A stretch of DNA of 62,504 bases from Candidatus Thiodiazotropha sp. 'RUGA' (GCA_016842065.1 JAEPDS010000024.1:1-62504), one strand, 5' to 3'; shown: positions 1 through 9,190, numbered from the stretch's first letter. Translations and numbers: made by a program. Notes: a model not told the origin generated them from the letters alone.

Positions 1-152
1 ATCTGGAAAGGGCCGTTGAGTGGTTCAAGAAGGCGGCAGAGCAGGGGCTGGCCGGGTCTCAAACCACTTTGGCGATGCTCTACGAAGAGGGGCGCGGGGT
101 GGAAAAAGATCCCGAAGAGGCCAAGCGCTGGTACAAGCTGGCCGGATTCTGA
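1..152 (+). CDS. C-terminal end of a Sel1-repeat (TPR-like) protein, cut by window edge
   Basis: Reading from base 3, the frame gives about 49 residues ending at TGA 150-152. They contain two Sel1-like helix pairs: an AVEWFKKAAEQG segment, then AMLYEEGRGVEKDPEEAKRWYKLAG. The alternating A-x-x-W-[FY]-x-x-A-A/G pattern and the G-x-G-V-x-x-D turn are hallmarks of Sel1 repeats, which form alpha-solenoid scaffolds for protein contacts. The start and any signal peptide lie outside the window, so no specific partner can be named. Confidence 0.8.
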   Translation, partial: LERAVEWFKKAAEQGLAGSQTTLAMLYEEGRGVEKDPEEAKRWYKLAGF

Positions 153-171
153 GCTAGGGCCTGGTGGCCCA

Positions 172-2010
172 CTAGATCAGGGTTGACCAGAGGCTCTCAT
201 AATCGGAGTCGTCATCCAGGTCGTTCTGATCCTCTTTCATTTTCGCAGCGGCATTATCATCCAGGTGAACAAACTGGTATTGAGAGATGGAGCCGCTCGA
301 CTCCAACAGTCTGGTCAGTTTGATCTCCTGGGTGTTTTCCCTGTCATGGATCAGCAGTGTCTTACCCAGGCTGAATGGGTATGAAGGGCAGATCAGACTG
401 GTGGGCTGGCCGGATGTGCCAACCTCCGGCAGTAGCAGGCACTTCTCCTGCTGGCCACCACTCTGGTTCGCGAGTTGGGCGGTTACCGCCATCGCGTTTG
501 GCGCAATCATCTGTACCCCGACCTGCATCGATTCATCGTCCGAGGTTTGCATCCAACGCACCATGCCAACCCCGAACTGGGCCGCAGACATGGCTGACTG
601 AACGCCAATCAATTCACCAACCTGGATCTTGGGGATCTCTTTCCCCCGCCAGTCGAGGCAATATCCGCCGGCACTCTCATTGATGGTGGTGAACAGGCAG
701 GTTGCCTTGTCCATCTCCTGCTCCTTGTCGTCCTGCCAGATTTCGAGTCTGGGCTCTTCACTCATCTCACTGATATCCGTGGAGTTGGGGCCAAACTCCT
801 CGAAATTACCCCGACGGGGATTGTATGAGGCAACATCCATCGGTTGCAGGGAGAATCTGGCTTCCACATGCATCTCCTGGCCATGGGCAAATTGAGCATC
901 GATCCAGGTGGCCTCATCCTGATCTTCGGGTTCAGGTGCCGGTTCGGGAACATCCCCGAGTGTGATCAGTTTGTGGACCGAGCGAAGGCCGACGGCGATG
1001 CGTAGCTCAAAATTCAACTTGGTGCGGACAAAGGCGCGTTTCTGCGCTTTCGACCAGAGCATGATCAGCTGGCGGATGACGCCTTTGTCCAGCTCGTCAA
1101 TGCCGGATAGGCTATGTTCCGACTCCTGGTCATCGGTGAAGTGATTGCGCATTTGCGACAGCAGCCCCGAAACCTCAAGTATCAAAAGATACTTGGTTGC
1201 GATACTGGGCGATTTGTTCTCATGGCTGGGGGCCGTGTCACTATCCTGATGGATGGTGATGGAGCTCTCTTCCGGGGCATCGTCATAACCGTAAAGATTG
1301 GTGTGACCACTCCAGTCAAGCAGTGTATCGAACAGCTGCAGGTTCTCTTTCTGGCGCATTTTGTAAGGGGATGCCAGAGAGAACAGCAGGCAGCGGGTGT
1401 AGTTATGATCGATTGTCGATGCTTGCTCCGACTCTTCGTAGGGGTCACTGACTTGATCCGAACCAATGCCATAGCGGCTGGCCAGCCGGTGGCAAACGTG
1501 AAGCTCCTGCCAGGTGCGTTTGGGGCAGGGGTCATAGACAATCACCGAAAGCAGGATGACTTTCGACAGATACGTGATGCAGCGATGGATTGCCAGGGTC
1601 AGTTGGGCCCGGTCCACACCCTCCTCCTGCGCATGGGTCAACAGGTCGACGATGACCGCCTTATAGGCTGTTGCCATGCCACTGTGGAGTTCACGATTCA
1701 GATTGGCGATCTTATGCGACTTCTCACTGAGTGGAAAACGAGTACCGAGATAGTGCTTGTTCAGATTTGTGGCGACATAGGTTAAAGGTTCGCGAAAGTT
1801 CTCAATGCTTTTCAGTCGTTGTGGCGCGTCCAGGCTGGTGCGGTTGAAGGCGCGCAGGGATTGGAAGATCTGTCTTGAAGTCTCACCGATATTGGCCATC
1901 GGCAGTTCCTTCGCCCAAGCTGTCACCTGTTTATCATTCAGATAAAAGGGGACTCCTGACGGGGGGGATTGCTCCGGAATTCTCAAGCCGATCGGATTGC
2001 TGGTTGCCAT
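172..2010 (-). CDS. Large protein with C-terminal PilZ-like domain (possible c-di-GMP receptor)
   Basis: A 612-residue soluble protein with no signal peptide or membrane helix. The N-terminal two thirds is helical and contains acidic linkers. Residues of roughly 410-520 read like a PilZ-type beta-barrel, with segments such as INESAGGYCLDW, VGELIGVQ, GVGMVRWM and VGVQMIAPN. I do not see a clear RxxxR motif before the barrel, so c-di-GMP binding is uncertain and the domain may be degenerate. The gene is transcribed leftward and its stop lies 20 bp from the Sel1 gene. It may act in surface or pilus regulation, but that is inference from the fold alone. Confidence 0.6.
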   Translation of the reverse strand: MATSNPIGLRIPEQSPPSGVPFYLNDKQVTAWAKELPMANIGETSRQIFQSLRAFNRTSLDAPQRLKSIENFREPLTYVATNLNKHYLGTRFPLSEKSHKIANLNRELHSGMATAYKAVIVDLLTHAQEEGVDRAQLTLAIHRCITYLSKVILLSVIVYDPCPKRTWQELHVCHRLASRYGIGSDQVSDPYEESEQASTIDHNYTRCLLFSLASPYKMRQKENLQLFDTLLDWSGHTNLYGYDDAPEESSITIHQDSDTAPSHENKSPSIATKYLLILEVSGLLSQMRNHFTDDQESEHSLSGIDELDKGVIRQLIMLWSKAQKRAFVRTKLNFELRIAVGLRSVHKLITLGDVPEPAPEPEDQDEATWIDAQFAHGQEMHVEARFSLQPMDVASYNPRRGNFEEFGPNSTDISEMSEEPRLEIWQDDKEQEMDKATCLFTTINESAGGYCLDWRGKEIPKIQVGELIGVQSAMSAAQFGVGMVRWMQTSDDESMQVGVQMIAPNAMAVTAQLANQSGGQQEKCLLLPEVGTSGQPTSLICPSYPFSLGKTLLIHDRENTQEIKLTRLLESSGSISQYQFVHLDDNAAAKMKEDQNDLDDDSDYESLWSTLI

Positions 2011-2666
2011 TTTAATCTTGCCGCCGAAATTGACTGTTGCTCATATAAAATTAGATTAGTCACTTTTACCGTCAAATTCACAGATCTGTCTGTATGATCC
2101 GATCCTTTATCAACTGTTCCTGTTAAACCGCGAGGATCATGAAAACAGCCATCCCGCTGACAACCTGCTGAGGATTGACGAGCTGATCTCTCCGAGGGGG
2201 TAGGTCTGTGAGACGGAATACGTGAGCACCCAGGCCGTCCATGAGCAGGTAATTCAGTATCTTGAATGGGTAGAAAAAATACAGATTTTGTAAACGTTTG
2301 TAAATAACCCTGTAAACCCTGGGTTTAGTCCTTTCCATAGCCTTGAATATTCCCTGTTGCATTATTCAAGCTGTTGATTATGAAGCTTTTATGGATGTCA
2401 ACCTGCTTGCTGTCCTATCAATATAAGCCGAGCTTTGACGGAATGCAATAGTGCCTTAAATTCCTTAGTTTAATCAAAAGCTTAAGTCTAATGTCATGAA
2501 ATGGTGATCGGGCTCTACAGGAACAATGGCTGTCACCCGCGGGTCGCTGGACGTTTACCTGCGGGGAGATTACTGATCAACTGCAGATCTGGCAGTGTCC
2601 GACAAGACCACGGGTTGCCGGAGAGACGATGAAATGCGGATGTTATGAATCAATGTGGTGGGTGAT
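2011..2666. other. Intergenic region, no convincing gene
   Basis: About 650 bp separate the divergent PilZ-like and glutathione S-transferase genes. It is AT-richer than the flanks and should hold both promoters. A 79-codon leftward frame at 2123-2362 has no ribosome-binding site or family resemblance and is not called. Confidence 0.5.
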
Positions 2667-3332
2667 ATGAATTTGAAACTGGTCAGCTTTGCGATTTGCC
2701 CGTTTGTACAGCGCTCTGTGATTCTGTTGCGGGAGAAGCAGATCGATCATGAGATTGAGTATATCGACCTGAACGACCCACCGGAGTGGTTTCTGCAGCT
2801 CTCCCCGACGGGCAAGGTACCACTGCTGTTGGTTGATGGAGCCACCCTGTTTGAATCCTCGGTCATCCTGGCTTTTCTGGATGAGTCATTTCCGCCCGGT
2901 CTGCAGCCGGCAGACACCCTCAGAAGAGCTCAGCATAGAGCCTGGATTGAATATGCCTCGACTCTGCTGATGGCTCAACATGGCATGGCGACCGCCGGTG
3001 ACGAAGGGACGTCTCTGGAGAAAAAGCAGTTGCTAGAAGAGGATCTTGCACGCTTGTCCGAGCCGTTGAGTGAAGGATTGTTTACCAATCAGGATGGCTT
3101 CTCACTCGTCGATGCTGCCATTGCACCACTTTTTATGCGCATCCAGTATCTGGCTGAGTTCAATCAGCAGGCGGATGTAAAAATGCCGGATCCGGTGCGC
3201 GACTGGTCAAACCGTCTGTTGCAGCGTGCCTCGGTGCAGCAGTCGGTGTTGGCGGATTTCGCGGATCGATACAAGGCGTTCCTGGTGTCGAAAAACAGCT
3301 GGCTCTGTGGCGGGGATGGTTCTGATAATTAA
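2667..3332 (+). CDS. Glutathione S-transferase family protein
   Basis: A 221-residue cytosolic protein. The N-terminal thioredoxin-like half has a CPFVQR motif near residues 8-13, with the cysteine where omega- and beta-type GSTs place their catalytic Cys. The cis-Pro segment GKVPLL and the glutathione-binding FESSVI follow. The C-terminal half is helical (LRRAQHRAWIEYAS, FSLVDAAIAPLF). I chose ATG 2667 over the in-frame GTG at 2655 because the protein then starts directly with the first beta strand. The likely role is glutathione-dependent reduction or conjugation; the substrate cannot be told. It is followed 69 bp later by selO, also a redox-related gene. Confidence 0.85.
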   Translation: MNLKLVSFAICPFVQRSVILLREKQIDHEIEYIDLNDPPEWFLQLSPTGKVPLLLVDGATLFESSVILAFLDESFPPGLQPADTLRRAQHRAWIEYASTLLMAQHGMATAGDEGTSLEKKQLLEEDLARLSEPLSEGLFTNQDGFSLVDAAIAPLFMRIQYLAEFNQQADVKMPDPVRDWSNRLLQRASVQQSVLADFADRYKAFLVSKNSWLCGGDGSDN

Positions 3333-3401
3333 GGGTTGATGCAAGATAACCCATTGATCTCGCATGGATAAATAAGCTCCTTGCTATGCTAGTTTAGAGT
3401 C

Positions 3402-4853
3402 ATGGTGTTGTCGAATAGTTACACGGAACTGGGCGGGGCCTTCTATCAGAGCATCCCCCCCGAGCCGGTGAAAGAGCCGAAACTGTTTCTCTGGAACCGC
3501 TCCCTCGCAGAGACGCTGCAACTTGAGCGGATTTTGCCGAGCGAAGGGCCTTCGCTGGCGCAGATATTTTCCGGCAACCGGCTTCTGCCCGGAGCCAAAC
3601 CCATTGCACTCGCTTATGCCGGCCATCAGTTTGGCCACTTTGTCCCCCAGCTGGGCGATGGCAGAGCCCATCTGTTGGGTGAATTGATCGATCGTTATGG
3701 AGATCTGAAAGAGATTCAACTGAAAGGATCCGGTCCGACTCCCTACTCCAGAAACGGGGATGGACGCTACGCTTTGGGCCCGGCGATCCGCGAGTTCATC
3801 ATGGGTGAGGCCCTGCATGCCATGGGCATTCCCACAACCCGCAGTCTGGCTGTCATCACAACCGGTGAAACCGTCTATCGGGAGACGCCCAATCAGGGTG
3901 CGGTATTGACCCGTGTTGCATCGAGTCATCTGAGGGTGGGCAGCTTTGAGTACTTTGCGGCACTCAAGAATCATCAGGCCCTGCAGCAGCTCTCCGACTT
4001 TGCCATCGGGCGCCACTATCCGGAACTGCAGAACGAGGCTGAGGGGCGGTTTGCGCTACTCCTCGAACAGGTGATCTTGCGACAGGTCGAGCTGGTGGTG
4101 GAGTGGCTTCGGGTCGGTTTCATCCATGGCGTGATGAATACCGACAACACCACCATCTCCGGCGAAACCATCGATTACGGACCCTGCGCAATGATGGGGG
4201 TCTACAGTCCGGATACGGTCTTCAGCTCGATCGACCGGGCCGGGCGCTATGCGTTTGGCAACCAACCTGCGATCGCCCAATGGAACATGGCCCGCTTCGC
4301 CGAGACACTGCTGCCATTGATCCATCCCGACGAGAAACAGGCGATAGAGATCGCCAGCCGTAGCCTGGAAGCATTTGGCGATCTTTTCAATGATCGCTAT
4401 CAGCGGATGATGGCGCGCAAGCTCGGTATCACTGAAACAGAAACCTCCGATGCAAAACTGACTTCAGAGCTGTTGCAGTGCCTGCAGCGCAAGCGCCTGG
4501 ACTACACAGAGAGTTTTGACCGATTGACCCGCAGTCTCAGCTCTCCAGCTCTGGCAGCGCAGCTGAACCGGGAGCTGGGGGATTGGTATCCACAGTGGCA
4601 GGCCCGCTTGAGCGCTGCTGGAGAGCTTGAACAGGCACAACAGATCATGCGCCAGATGAATCCTCTGGTGATTCCCAGAAATCAGCAGATGGAACAGGTG
4701 ATTGGGATCTCCACACAACAGGGTGATGCGAGCGCTGCGGAACAGTTCCTCGAAGTTCTGCGATCACCCTACACCCTGACAGACAAAACAGCACCCTATC
4801 AGCAAACGACAGCCGATGCGGATCAGGGCTATCAAACCTTTTGCGGCACCTGA
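3402..4853 (+). CDS. selO: SelO protein adenylyltransferase (YdiU/SelO family)
   Basis: This 483-residue protein is a pseudokinase-fold AMPylase of the SelO family, which transfers AMP from ATP to Ser/Thr/Tyr of protein targets under oxidative stress. Visible family blocks are the glycine-rich QLKGSGPTPYSRNGDGRYAL, then AIREFIMGEALHAMGIPTTR, then HGVMNTDNTTISGETIDYGP, the catalytic/metal region. The protein ends YQTFCGT; the penultimate-region Cys occupies the position of selenocysteine in eukaryotic SelO. Length fits bacterial family members. It sits just downstream of the glutathione S-transferase gene on the same strand, consistent with a small redox-response unit. Confidence 0.95.
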   Translation: MVLSNSYTELGGAFYQSIPPEPVKEPKLFLWNRSLAETLQLERILPSEGPSLAQIFSGNRLLPGAKPIALAYAGHQFGHFVPQLGDGRAHLLGELIDRYGDLKEIQLKGSGPTPYSRNGDGRYALGPAIREFIMGEALHAMGIPTTRSLAVITTGETVYRETPNQGAVLTRVASSHLRVGSFEYFAALKNHQALQQLSDFAIGRHYPELQNEAEGRFALLLEQVILRQVELVVEWLRVGFIHGVMNTDNTTISGETIDYGPCAMMGVYSPDTVFSSIDRAGRYAFGNQPAIAQWNMARFAETLLPLIHPDEKQAIEIASRSLEAFGDLFNDRYQRMMARKLGITETETSDAKLTSELLQCLQRKRLDYTESFDRLTRSLSSPALAAQLNRELGDWYPQWQARLSAAGELEQAQQIMRQMNPLVIPRNQQMEQVIGISTQQGDASAAEQFLEVLRSPYTLTDKTAPYQQTTADADQGYQTFCGT

Positions 4854-4951
4854 GTAGCGCGGGGTTGATAATCGATACCCAATGGTGGTGTCTCGCCAGC
4901 GGTTGGCTAAAATGATCGCTATGAGAGCCTCTTGTCTGGAGAGAGGATTCC

Positions 4952-4975
4952 TTAGGGCCTGTTATCAGGCCCTAA
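4952..4975. repeat. Short palindrome, possible relic of the palindromic element ends
   Basis: TTAGGGCCTG-TTAT-CAGGCCCTAA is a perfect 10-bp inverted repeat. Its arms equal the outermost bases of the ~288-bp palindromic elements at 23392 and 25381. It could be what remains after loss of the element's interior. It lies between selO and the following outer-membrane protein gene and could also act as a hairpin in the transcript. Confidence 0.55.
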
Positions 4976-5033
4976 CAACCTTACCATTGCTGCGTCCCAG
5001 GGACCTTCAGCAGAAGAATAAAACGGGTAGCTC

Positions 5034-7631
5034 ATGATTAAACAAAACCACAAACCATTTGTAATTTCTCAGGTGTTTTCATCGCTCACCGTCGCCGCCT
5101 TTTCGATCGGGGCTGGGCTTTTTTCAAGCGGCATTGAAGCGGCTACCGGGGTGCCGGATATCTACACCATCGATGCCAATGATCGCTCGGAAACCATCGT
5201 TGTAACGGTGAATGACCGTCTGGAGATCTCCACTCTGGAGGCGATCAATGCCATCGAAATCGTCTCCATCAGCAACCTCTCCAATACTGCTGCGGGATCC
5301 GTGCAGATCGATCCGGATGACAACTTCTCGATCAATGTCTTTCCCAACGCGGGATTCTCCGGCACGGTTACCTTCACCTATCGGGTCAGCGACATCCGGG
5401 GTACCAGCGATGACACCCTGGTGACCTTGAACATCGTCTCCTCCACCTCAACTTTGGAGACCGTCAACGACCACTATGTCAGCAGTGGTGGTGCAATCAA
5501 TCTTTTTCCCCAGGAGAACGACATCCATCCGGGTATTGGATTCCGAGTTGAGATTCTCTCCCAGCCCAGCCAGGGAAGACTCTCCACAACCGATGTAACC
5601 GGTCTCTATCTCTATACACCACCTGCGGATATCAGTGACCCGACCTCGGTCAGTTTCGACTATCGCCTGGTGGCTGACAGTGGTGAGGTCAGTGCACCGG
5701 CCAGCGTCACCATAACCCTCGATCCCAGCCTCGATCCCATTGCCAATGCGGGTGCGGATGAGGCACAGAGCAGTCTGGCTAAGGTGATGCAGGTCGCCTG
5801 TGATGCCAACTCGGCTGCTGGCGGATCAGCAACTGATGAGGCTCTGGCCACCACCTGCAGTACCCTCTCATCACTGAGCGGATCAGAACTTGACAGTGCT
5901 CTCGAGGAGGTGCTGTTGAGGCAGGTGGGTGCCCAGGCGAACTCGATGAAAGGGGTGGCTGCCAACCAGATCAAGAATCTGGCAGGTCGTCTACAGGAGA
6001 TCCGCAGTGGCGTGCCCGGTGTCAGTCTGGCCGGACTACGCGCCATGCTCGATGATCAGCAGCTCAGTCTTGGCCGCCTGCTGAGCGGGCTGCAGCAGGG
6101 AGGAAGTGCCGGCGATGGGATAACAGATCAACGTCTGGGTGGCTTCGTTACCGGAACTATCAATATCGGCGATGGGGAGTCGCGCAATCGGGAGAACTCT
6201 TTCGAGATCGATAATCAGGAGTTGCTGGCCGGTCTCGACTACCGCTTCAACAACGATCTGGTGATGGGCACGGCACTCGGCTACAGCAGCTCTGAGACCA
6301 GTGAAAACGGAGGCGATACTGGCGTTGATGTGGATGGCTGGAATCTCTCGATCTACGGTAACTACTATCCGGCCAAGGATTGGTATGTGGATTGGTTGCT
6401 CGGATATGGTGAGTCATCCATCGATACCAGTCGCTCAATCGACATCGGTGGTGTTGCCTCCCGGGCCAAGGGGGAAACAGACGCGGATATCTTCAGCGCC
6501 GTGGTTGGTACTGGATACAGCTACAACGTACAAGCCTGGACGATCGACGGCTATACCGCGCTTGAGTATCGTAATAGCGAAATCGATGCCTATCGGGAGA
6601 GTAACGATGCCGGCTTGGACATGAACATCTATAAGACCTCGACCGATGTTCTGTCCGGTCGGCTCGGTGTTCGGGCCAGCAACGCACTCAGCTTCAGCTT
6701 TGGTGTGCTGGTGCCCCAGTTCGAGCTTGAGTTGGTCAAGGACTTCAAGAATGAAGCGCCGGAGATCGAAGCGGAGTTCGCGCTGGTACCGGAAGCGGGT
6801 AGTTTTACACTGACCAACGAGGATCCGGATGACAGCTATGTCAATGCGGGGATCTCACTCACCGGTCAGTTCAAGAACGGTATCACAGGCTTTGTTCGAT
6901 ACAGCACCATGCTGGCCAGGGATGATCTGGATCTGGATACCTGGCAGCTCGGCGCGCGCATGCCGTTCGGTGGTCCGGCAGAGGATATCCATCTGGTGCA
7001 GGCTGGTGAGGATCAGCATGTTGCAGCGGGGCTTTTCATTGGCACTACCGGTCCCGGTCTGGCGCTGACCCTGCCTGTGCGTGGCGAGAGTCTCAATTTT
7101 CGAACCCTGCTGGCAACCATGCCCTATGACACGGAAGAGAAGCTCGACGATATCGAGTATGACATAGATCTGGATGTCTTCACCTGGGGTGCACTGCTGG
7201 ATTGGCACCCGATGAGTGGCGGATTCAGGGTAAGCGGCGGACTCTACGCCCTGCAGCCCAATATCACGGCATCCGCTAAACCCACCGAGCCGGTGGAGAT
7301 CGGTAACACCACTTTTACACCCGAGCAGGTGGGCACCCTGGAGGCGGAGGTGGATTACAGCCGTAATCTGGCACCCTACCTTGGTATCGGCTGGGGTAAT
7401 GCTGTGAAGCCGGGTTCCAAGCTCAGCTTCAGTGTCGATTTCGGCATTCTGTTCACCGACAATCCGACAATCTCACTCGAAGCGGACAGTGCTCTGGCTG
7501 ATGCCAACCCGGCGCTGAAGGCCCAACTGGAGTCGGAACTGGCGGTTGAGGAGAACCGGATCAACAGTGATGATCTGGATGACATCCGATACTGGCCGGT
7601 GATCAATGTTGGTGTGGCCTATCACTTCTGA
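5034..7631 (+). CDS. Outer-membrane protein: signal peptide, Ig-like passenger, autotransporter barrel and a second fused beta-barrel
   Basis: An 865-residue protein. Residues 1-37 form a signal peptide. Residues about 40-232 contain two Ig/cadherin-like beta domains with FTYRVSD and FDYRLVADSGE strands. Residues 240-350 are helical with one Cys pair. Residues about 368-645 read as an autotransporter barrel: GLDYRFNNDLVMGTALGY is followed by alternating amphipathic strands and closes with TWQLGARMPF. The chain does not stop there. After a short linker, residues about 660-865 form a second strand-rich domain (LDVFTWGALLDWHPMSGGFR, APYLGIGWG) ending in YHF, a terminal aromatic typical of a BAM signal. 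That second part resembles stand-alone outer-membrane proteins. It is probably surface exposed; adhesion is a guess. Confidence 0.8.
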   Translation: MIKQNHKPFVISQVFSSLTVAAFSIGAGLFSSGIEAATGVPDIYTIDANDRSETIVVTVNDRLEISTLEAINAIEIVSISNLSNTAAGSVQIDPDDNFSINVFPNAGFSGTVTFTYRVSDIRGTSDDTLVTLNIVSSTSTLETVNDHYVSSGGAINLFPQENDIHPGIGFRVEILSQPSQGRLSTTDVTGLYLYTPPADISDPTSVSFDYRLVADSGEVSAPASVTITLDPSLDPIANAGADEAQSSLAKVMQVACDANSAAGGSATDEALATTCSTLSSLSGSELDSALEEVLLRQVGAQANSMKGVAANQIKNLAGRLQEIRSGVPGVSLAGLRAMLDDQQLSLGRLLSGLQQGGSAGDGITDQRLGGFVTGTINIGDGESRNRENSFEIDNQELLAGLDYRFNNDLVMGTALGYSSSETSENGGDTGVDVDGWNLSIYGNYYPAKDWYVDWLLGYGESSIDTSRSIDIGGVASRAKGETDADIFSAVVGTGYSYNVQAWTIDGYTALEYRNSEIDAYRESNDAGLDMNIYKTSTDVLSGRLGVRASNALSFSFGVLVPQFELELVKDFKNEAPEIEAEFALVPEAGSFTLTNEDPDDSYVNAGISLTGQFKNGITGFVRYSTMLARDDLDLDTWQLGARMPFGGPAEDIHLVQAGEDQHVAAGLFIGTTGPGLALTLPVRGESLNFRTLLATMPYDTEEKLDDIEYDIDLDVFTWGALLDWHPMSGGFRVSGGLYALQPNITASAKPTEPVEIGNTTFTPEQVGTLEAEVDYSRNLAPYLGIGWGNAVKPGSKLSFSVDFGILFTDNPTISLEADSALADANPALKAQLESELAVEENRINSDDLDDIRYWPVINVGVAYHF

Positions 7632-7695
7632 TGCGGGATGGGGCGGTGAGGGGCTGGCCCATCCTGTCGTATTCTGCTCGGGGTTTGTCATTTGA

Positions 7696-7721
7696 AGGCA
7701 GAGAGCGGCTGCTCTCTGCCT
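7696..7721. terminator. Hairpin between convergent genes
   Basis: AGGCAGAGAGC-GGCT-GCTCTCTGCCT is a perfect 11-bp stem with a 4-nt loop. It sits between the stop of the outer-membrane protein gene (7631) and the stop of dsbA (7788). There is no T-tract on either strand, so it may protect 3' ends rather than act as a classical intrinsic terminator. Confidence 0.5.
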
Positions 7722-7787
7722 GTCTGAAGCGTGTCGTGAAAGCCCCGGTTTAATCGGCAGCGATCAAACCGGCGATCCTGGAGTGGC

Positions 7788-8417
7788 CTACTGGGCCGGT
7801 TTTGCGTTCTCACCGGCAACCAGTTGGCTGACAATTTCGAACATTTTGCTGTAGGAGCCGGCGCGGCTTCCACTGGTCAGATACTTACCGTTTATTGCGA
7901 TTGCGGGCACCCCGTCCAGCTGGTAGCGCTGCCCCAGCTTCTTCGCATTCTGAACCTTTACGTAGACACCGAAGGAGTTCCAGGCTTCGGTGAACTTCTG
8001 TTTGTCCACACCCTGTTCCGCCGCAAAGTCGATGAGGGCATTCTTGTCGTAGATTTTGCGCTTCTTGTCGTGGATGGCTTCAAACAGGGGGGTATGCAGT
8101 TTTTCAGTCAAACCGAGTATTTCGGCGGTGTAAAAGAACTGAGCGTGGGCGGTCCAGCGACTGTTCAAAGGCGCGGGCACCCGGATAAACTCCACATTTT
8201 CCGGCTTCGCTTCCAGCCAGCTTTCCAGATCGGGTTCCATGTGGTAGCAATGGGGACATCCGTACCAAAAAAACTCCAGAACCTCTACCTTGCCATCCGC
8301 AACAGAAGTGGCCACCGGCGGATCCACCGGATCATATCCTTCGCCCCATTCGGCGGCATACAATGTTTGGCTGGTAACAATCAGAAAAAGTAGTGTCAGT
8401 CGGTTAATCAAGGGCAT
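7788..8417 (-). CDS. dsbA: Thiol:disulfide interchange protein DsbA
   Basis: The periplasmic oxidase that introduces disulfides into exported proteins. From ATG 8417 the protein has 209 residues with a signal peptide (MPLINRLTLLFLIVTSQTLYA). The active-site CPHC is in FFWYGCPHCYH and the cis-proline loop is GVPAIAING. I chose 8417 rather than the longer start at 8456 because AAGGA precedes it by 6 nt and the signal peptide then begins at the initiator. The helical insertion and C-terminal strand match DsbA rather than DsbC. It would be re-oxidised by DsbB, which is not in this window. Confidence 0.95.
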   Translation of the reverse strand: MPLINRLTLLFLIVTSQTLYAAEWGEGYDPVDPPVATSVADGKVEVLEFFWYGCPHCYHMEPDLESWLEAKPENVEFIRVPAPLNSRWTAHAQFFYTAEILGLTEKLHTPLFEAIHDKKRKIYDKNALIDFAAEQGVDKQKFTEAWNSFGVYVKVQNAKKLGQRYQLDGVPAIAINGKYLTSGSRAGSYSKMFEIVSQLVAGENAKPAQ

Positions 8418-8560
8418 AATCTGTCCTTCAGTTTGTTGTAATGTTGATAGGATCAAATCCTATTGAAACCTGTTAGAAATTTGAATAGCGGTATGGTTCC
8501 CGGTACGGTATGGCGAATTGACTCAAATCAACTGGAAATATCCTATGCGAGTTGTGGATC

Positions 8561-8806
8561 ATGGGAAATAATCAGATAGATCACTATATCGAGGTACTCT
8601 GCCAGAAGGGTTGCAGATCGGTCCGTGATGACATTAAGTTGTTGGAACAAGGTGTTATATTACCTGAATTGAAGGTTCTAGACGACCTTTCAAGAAAGAA
8701 AGTCCTGAAAGAATTGCGCGCCATTATGGCGGTCTATGGAGAGAGTTGCCCGATTGGTTCTCCCAAAGATAATCAGCGAAGCGGTATGAAAGATGGCAAA
8801 CAGTAA
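8561..8806 (+). CDS. Small conserved-looking protein of unknown function, coupled to SET gene
   Basis: From ATG 8561 this is an 81-residue soluble protein, with an upstream in-frame TTG possible at 8552. It begins GNNQIDHYIEVLCQKGCRSV, followed by helical segments (VLDDLSRKKVLKELRAIMAVYGESC). It has three Cys and no recognised domain. Its last 14 bp overlap the start of the SET-domain gene in another frame, so the two are probably translationally coupled. I recognise no function. Confidence 0.7.
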   Translation: MGNNQIDHYIEVLCQKGCRSVRDDIKLLEQGVILPELKVLDDLSRKKVLKELRAIMAVYGESCPIGSPKDNQRSGMKDGKQ

Positions 8807-9125
8807 AATAAGACTCGGTAACATCGTCTATAAAGCGCCCTCCCGGATACATGGTAATGGACTGTTTGCCAAGGTCTCCATTGCCAAAGGGGACTACATC
8901 GGGACCTATGAAGGCCCGCAAGCGAAGCGGGACGGCACCTATGTACTCTGGGTGTTTGAAGATGACAAGCAACCGATCGGTCGCAGCGGGAGAAATCTGC
9001 TTCGCTATCTCAACCATCATGATAAGGGGAATGCGGAATTTGATGGCTTCGATCTGTTCGCGCTGAAGGATATCAAGCCCAACGAAGAGATCACTTTCGA
9101 TTATGGGGGTTGGGAAGAGGAGTAG
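8793..9125 (+). CDS. SET-domain protein (putative protein-lysine methyltransferase)
   Basis: A compact 110-residue SET domain without pre-SET or post-SET zinc modules. Visible motifs are HGNGLFAKVSIAKGDYIGTYEG (the N-terminal SET strand block), LLRYLNHHDKGNAEF (the N-H-x-x-x-x-N AdoMet-binding segment) and EEITFDYG (the catalytic-Tyr pseudoknot strand). SET proteins transfer a methyl group from AdoMet to lysine. Short bacterial SET proteins are known, for example the chlamydial enzyme that modifies the histone-like protein Hc1. The gene overlaps the preceding small gene by 14 bp. The substrate is unknown. Confidence 0.88.
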   Translation: MANSKIRLGNIVYKAPSRIHGNGLFAKVSIAKGDYIGTYEGPQAKRDGTYVLWVFEDDKQPIGRSGRNLLRYLNHHDKGNAEFDGFDLFALKDIKPNEEITFDYGGWEEE

Positions 9126-9190
9126 GCTCCCCTCTGTCTCGTTATCGATTCTGCAAGGCGCAAGGCCAACCCTAGGCCGGTCGCCAATTG

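Noticed and set aside
2123-2362. Leftward 79-codon frame
   Set aside because: No ribosome-binding site and no family resemblance; it lies in a promoter-rich AT region.
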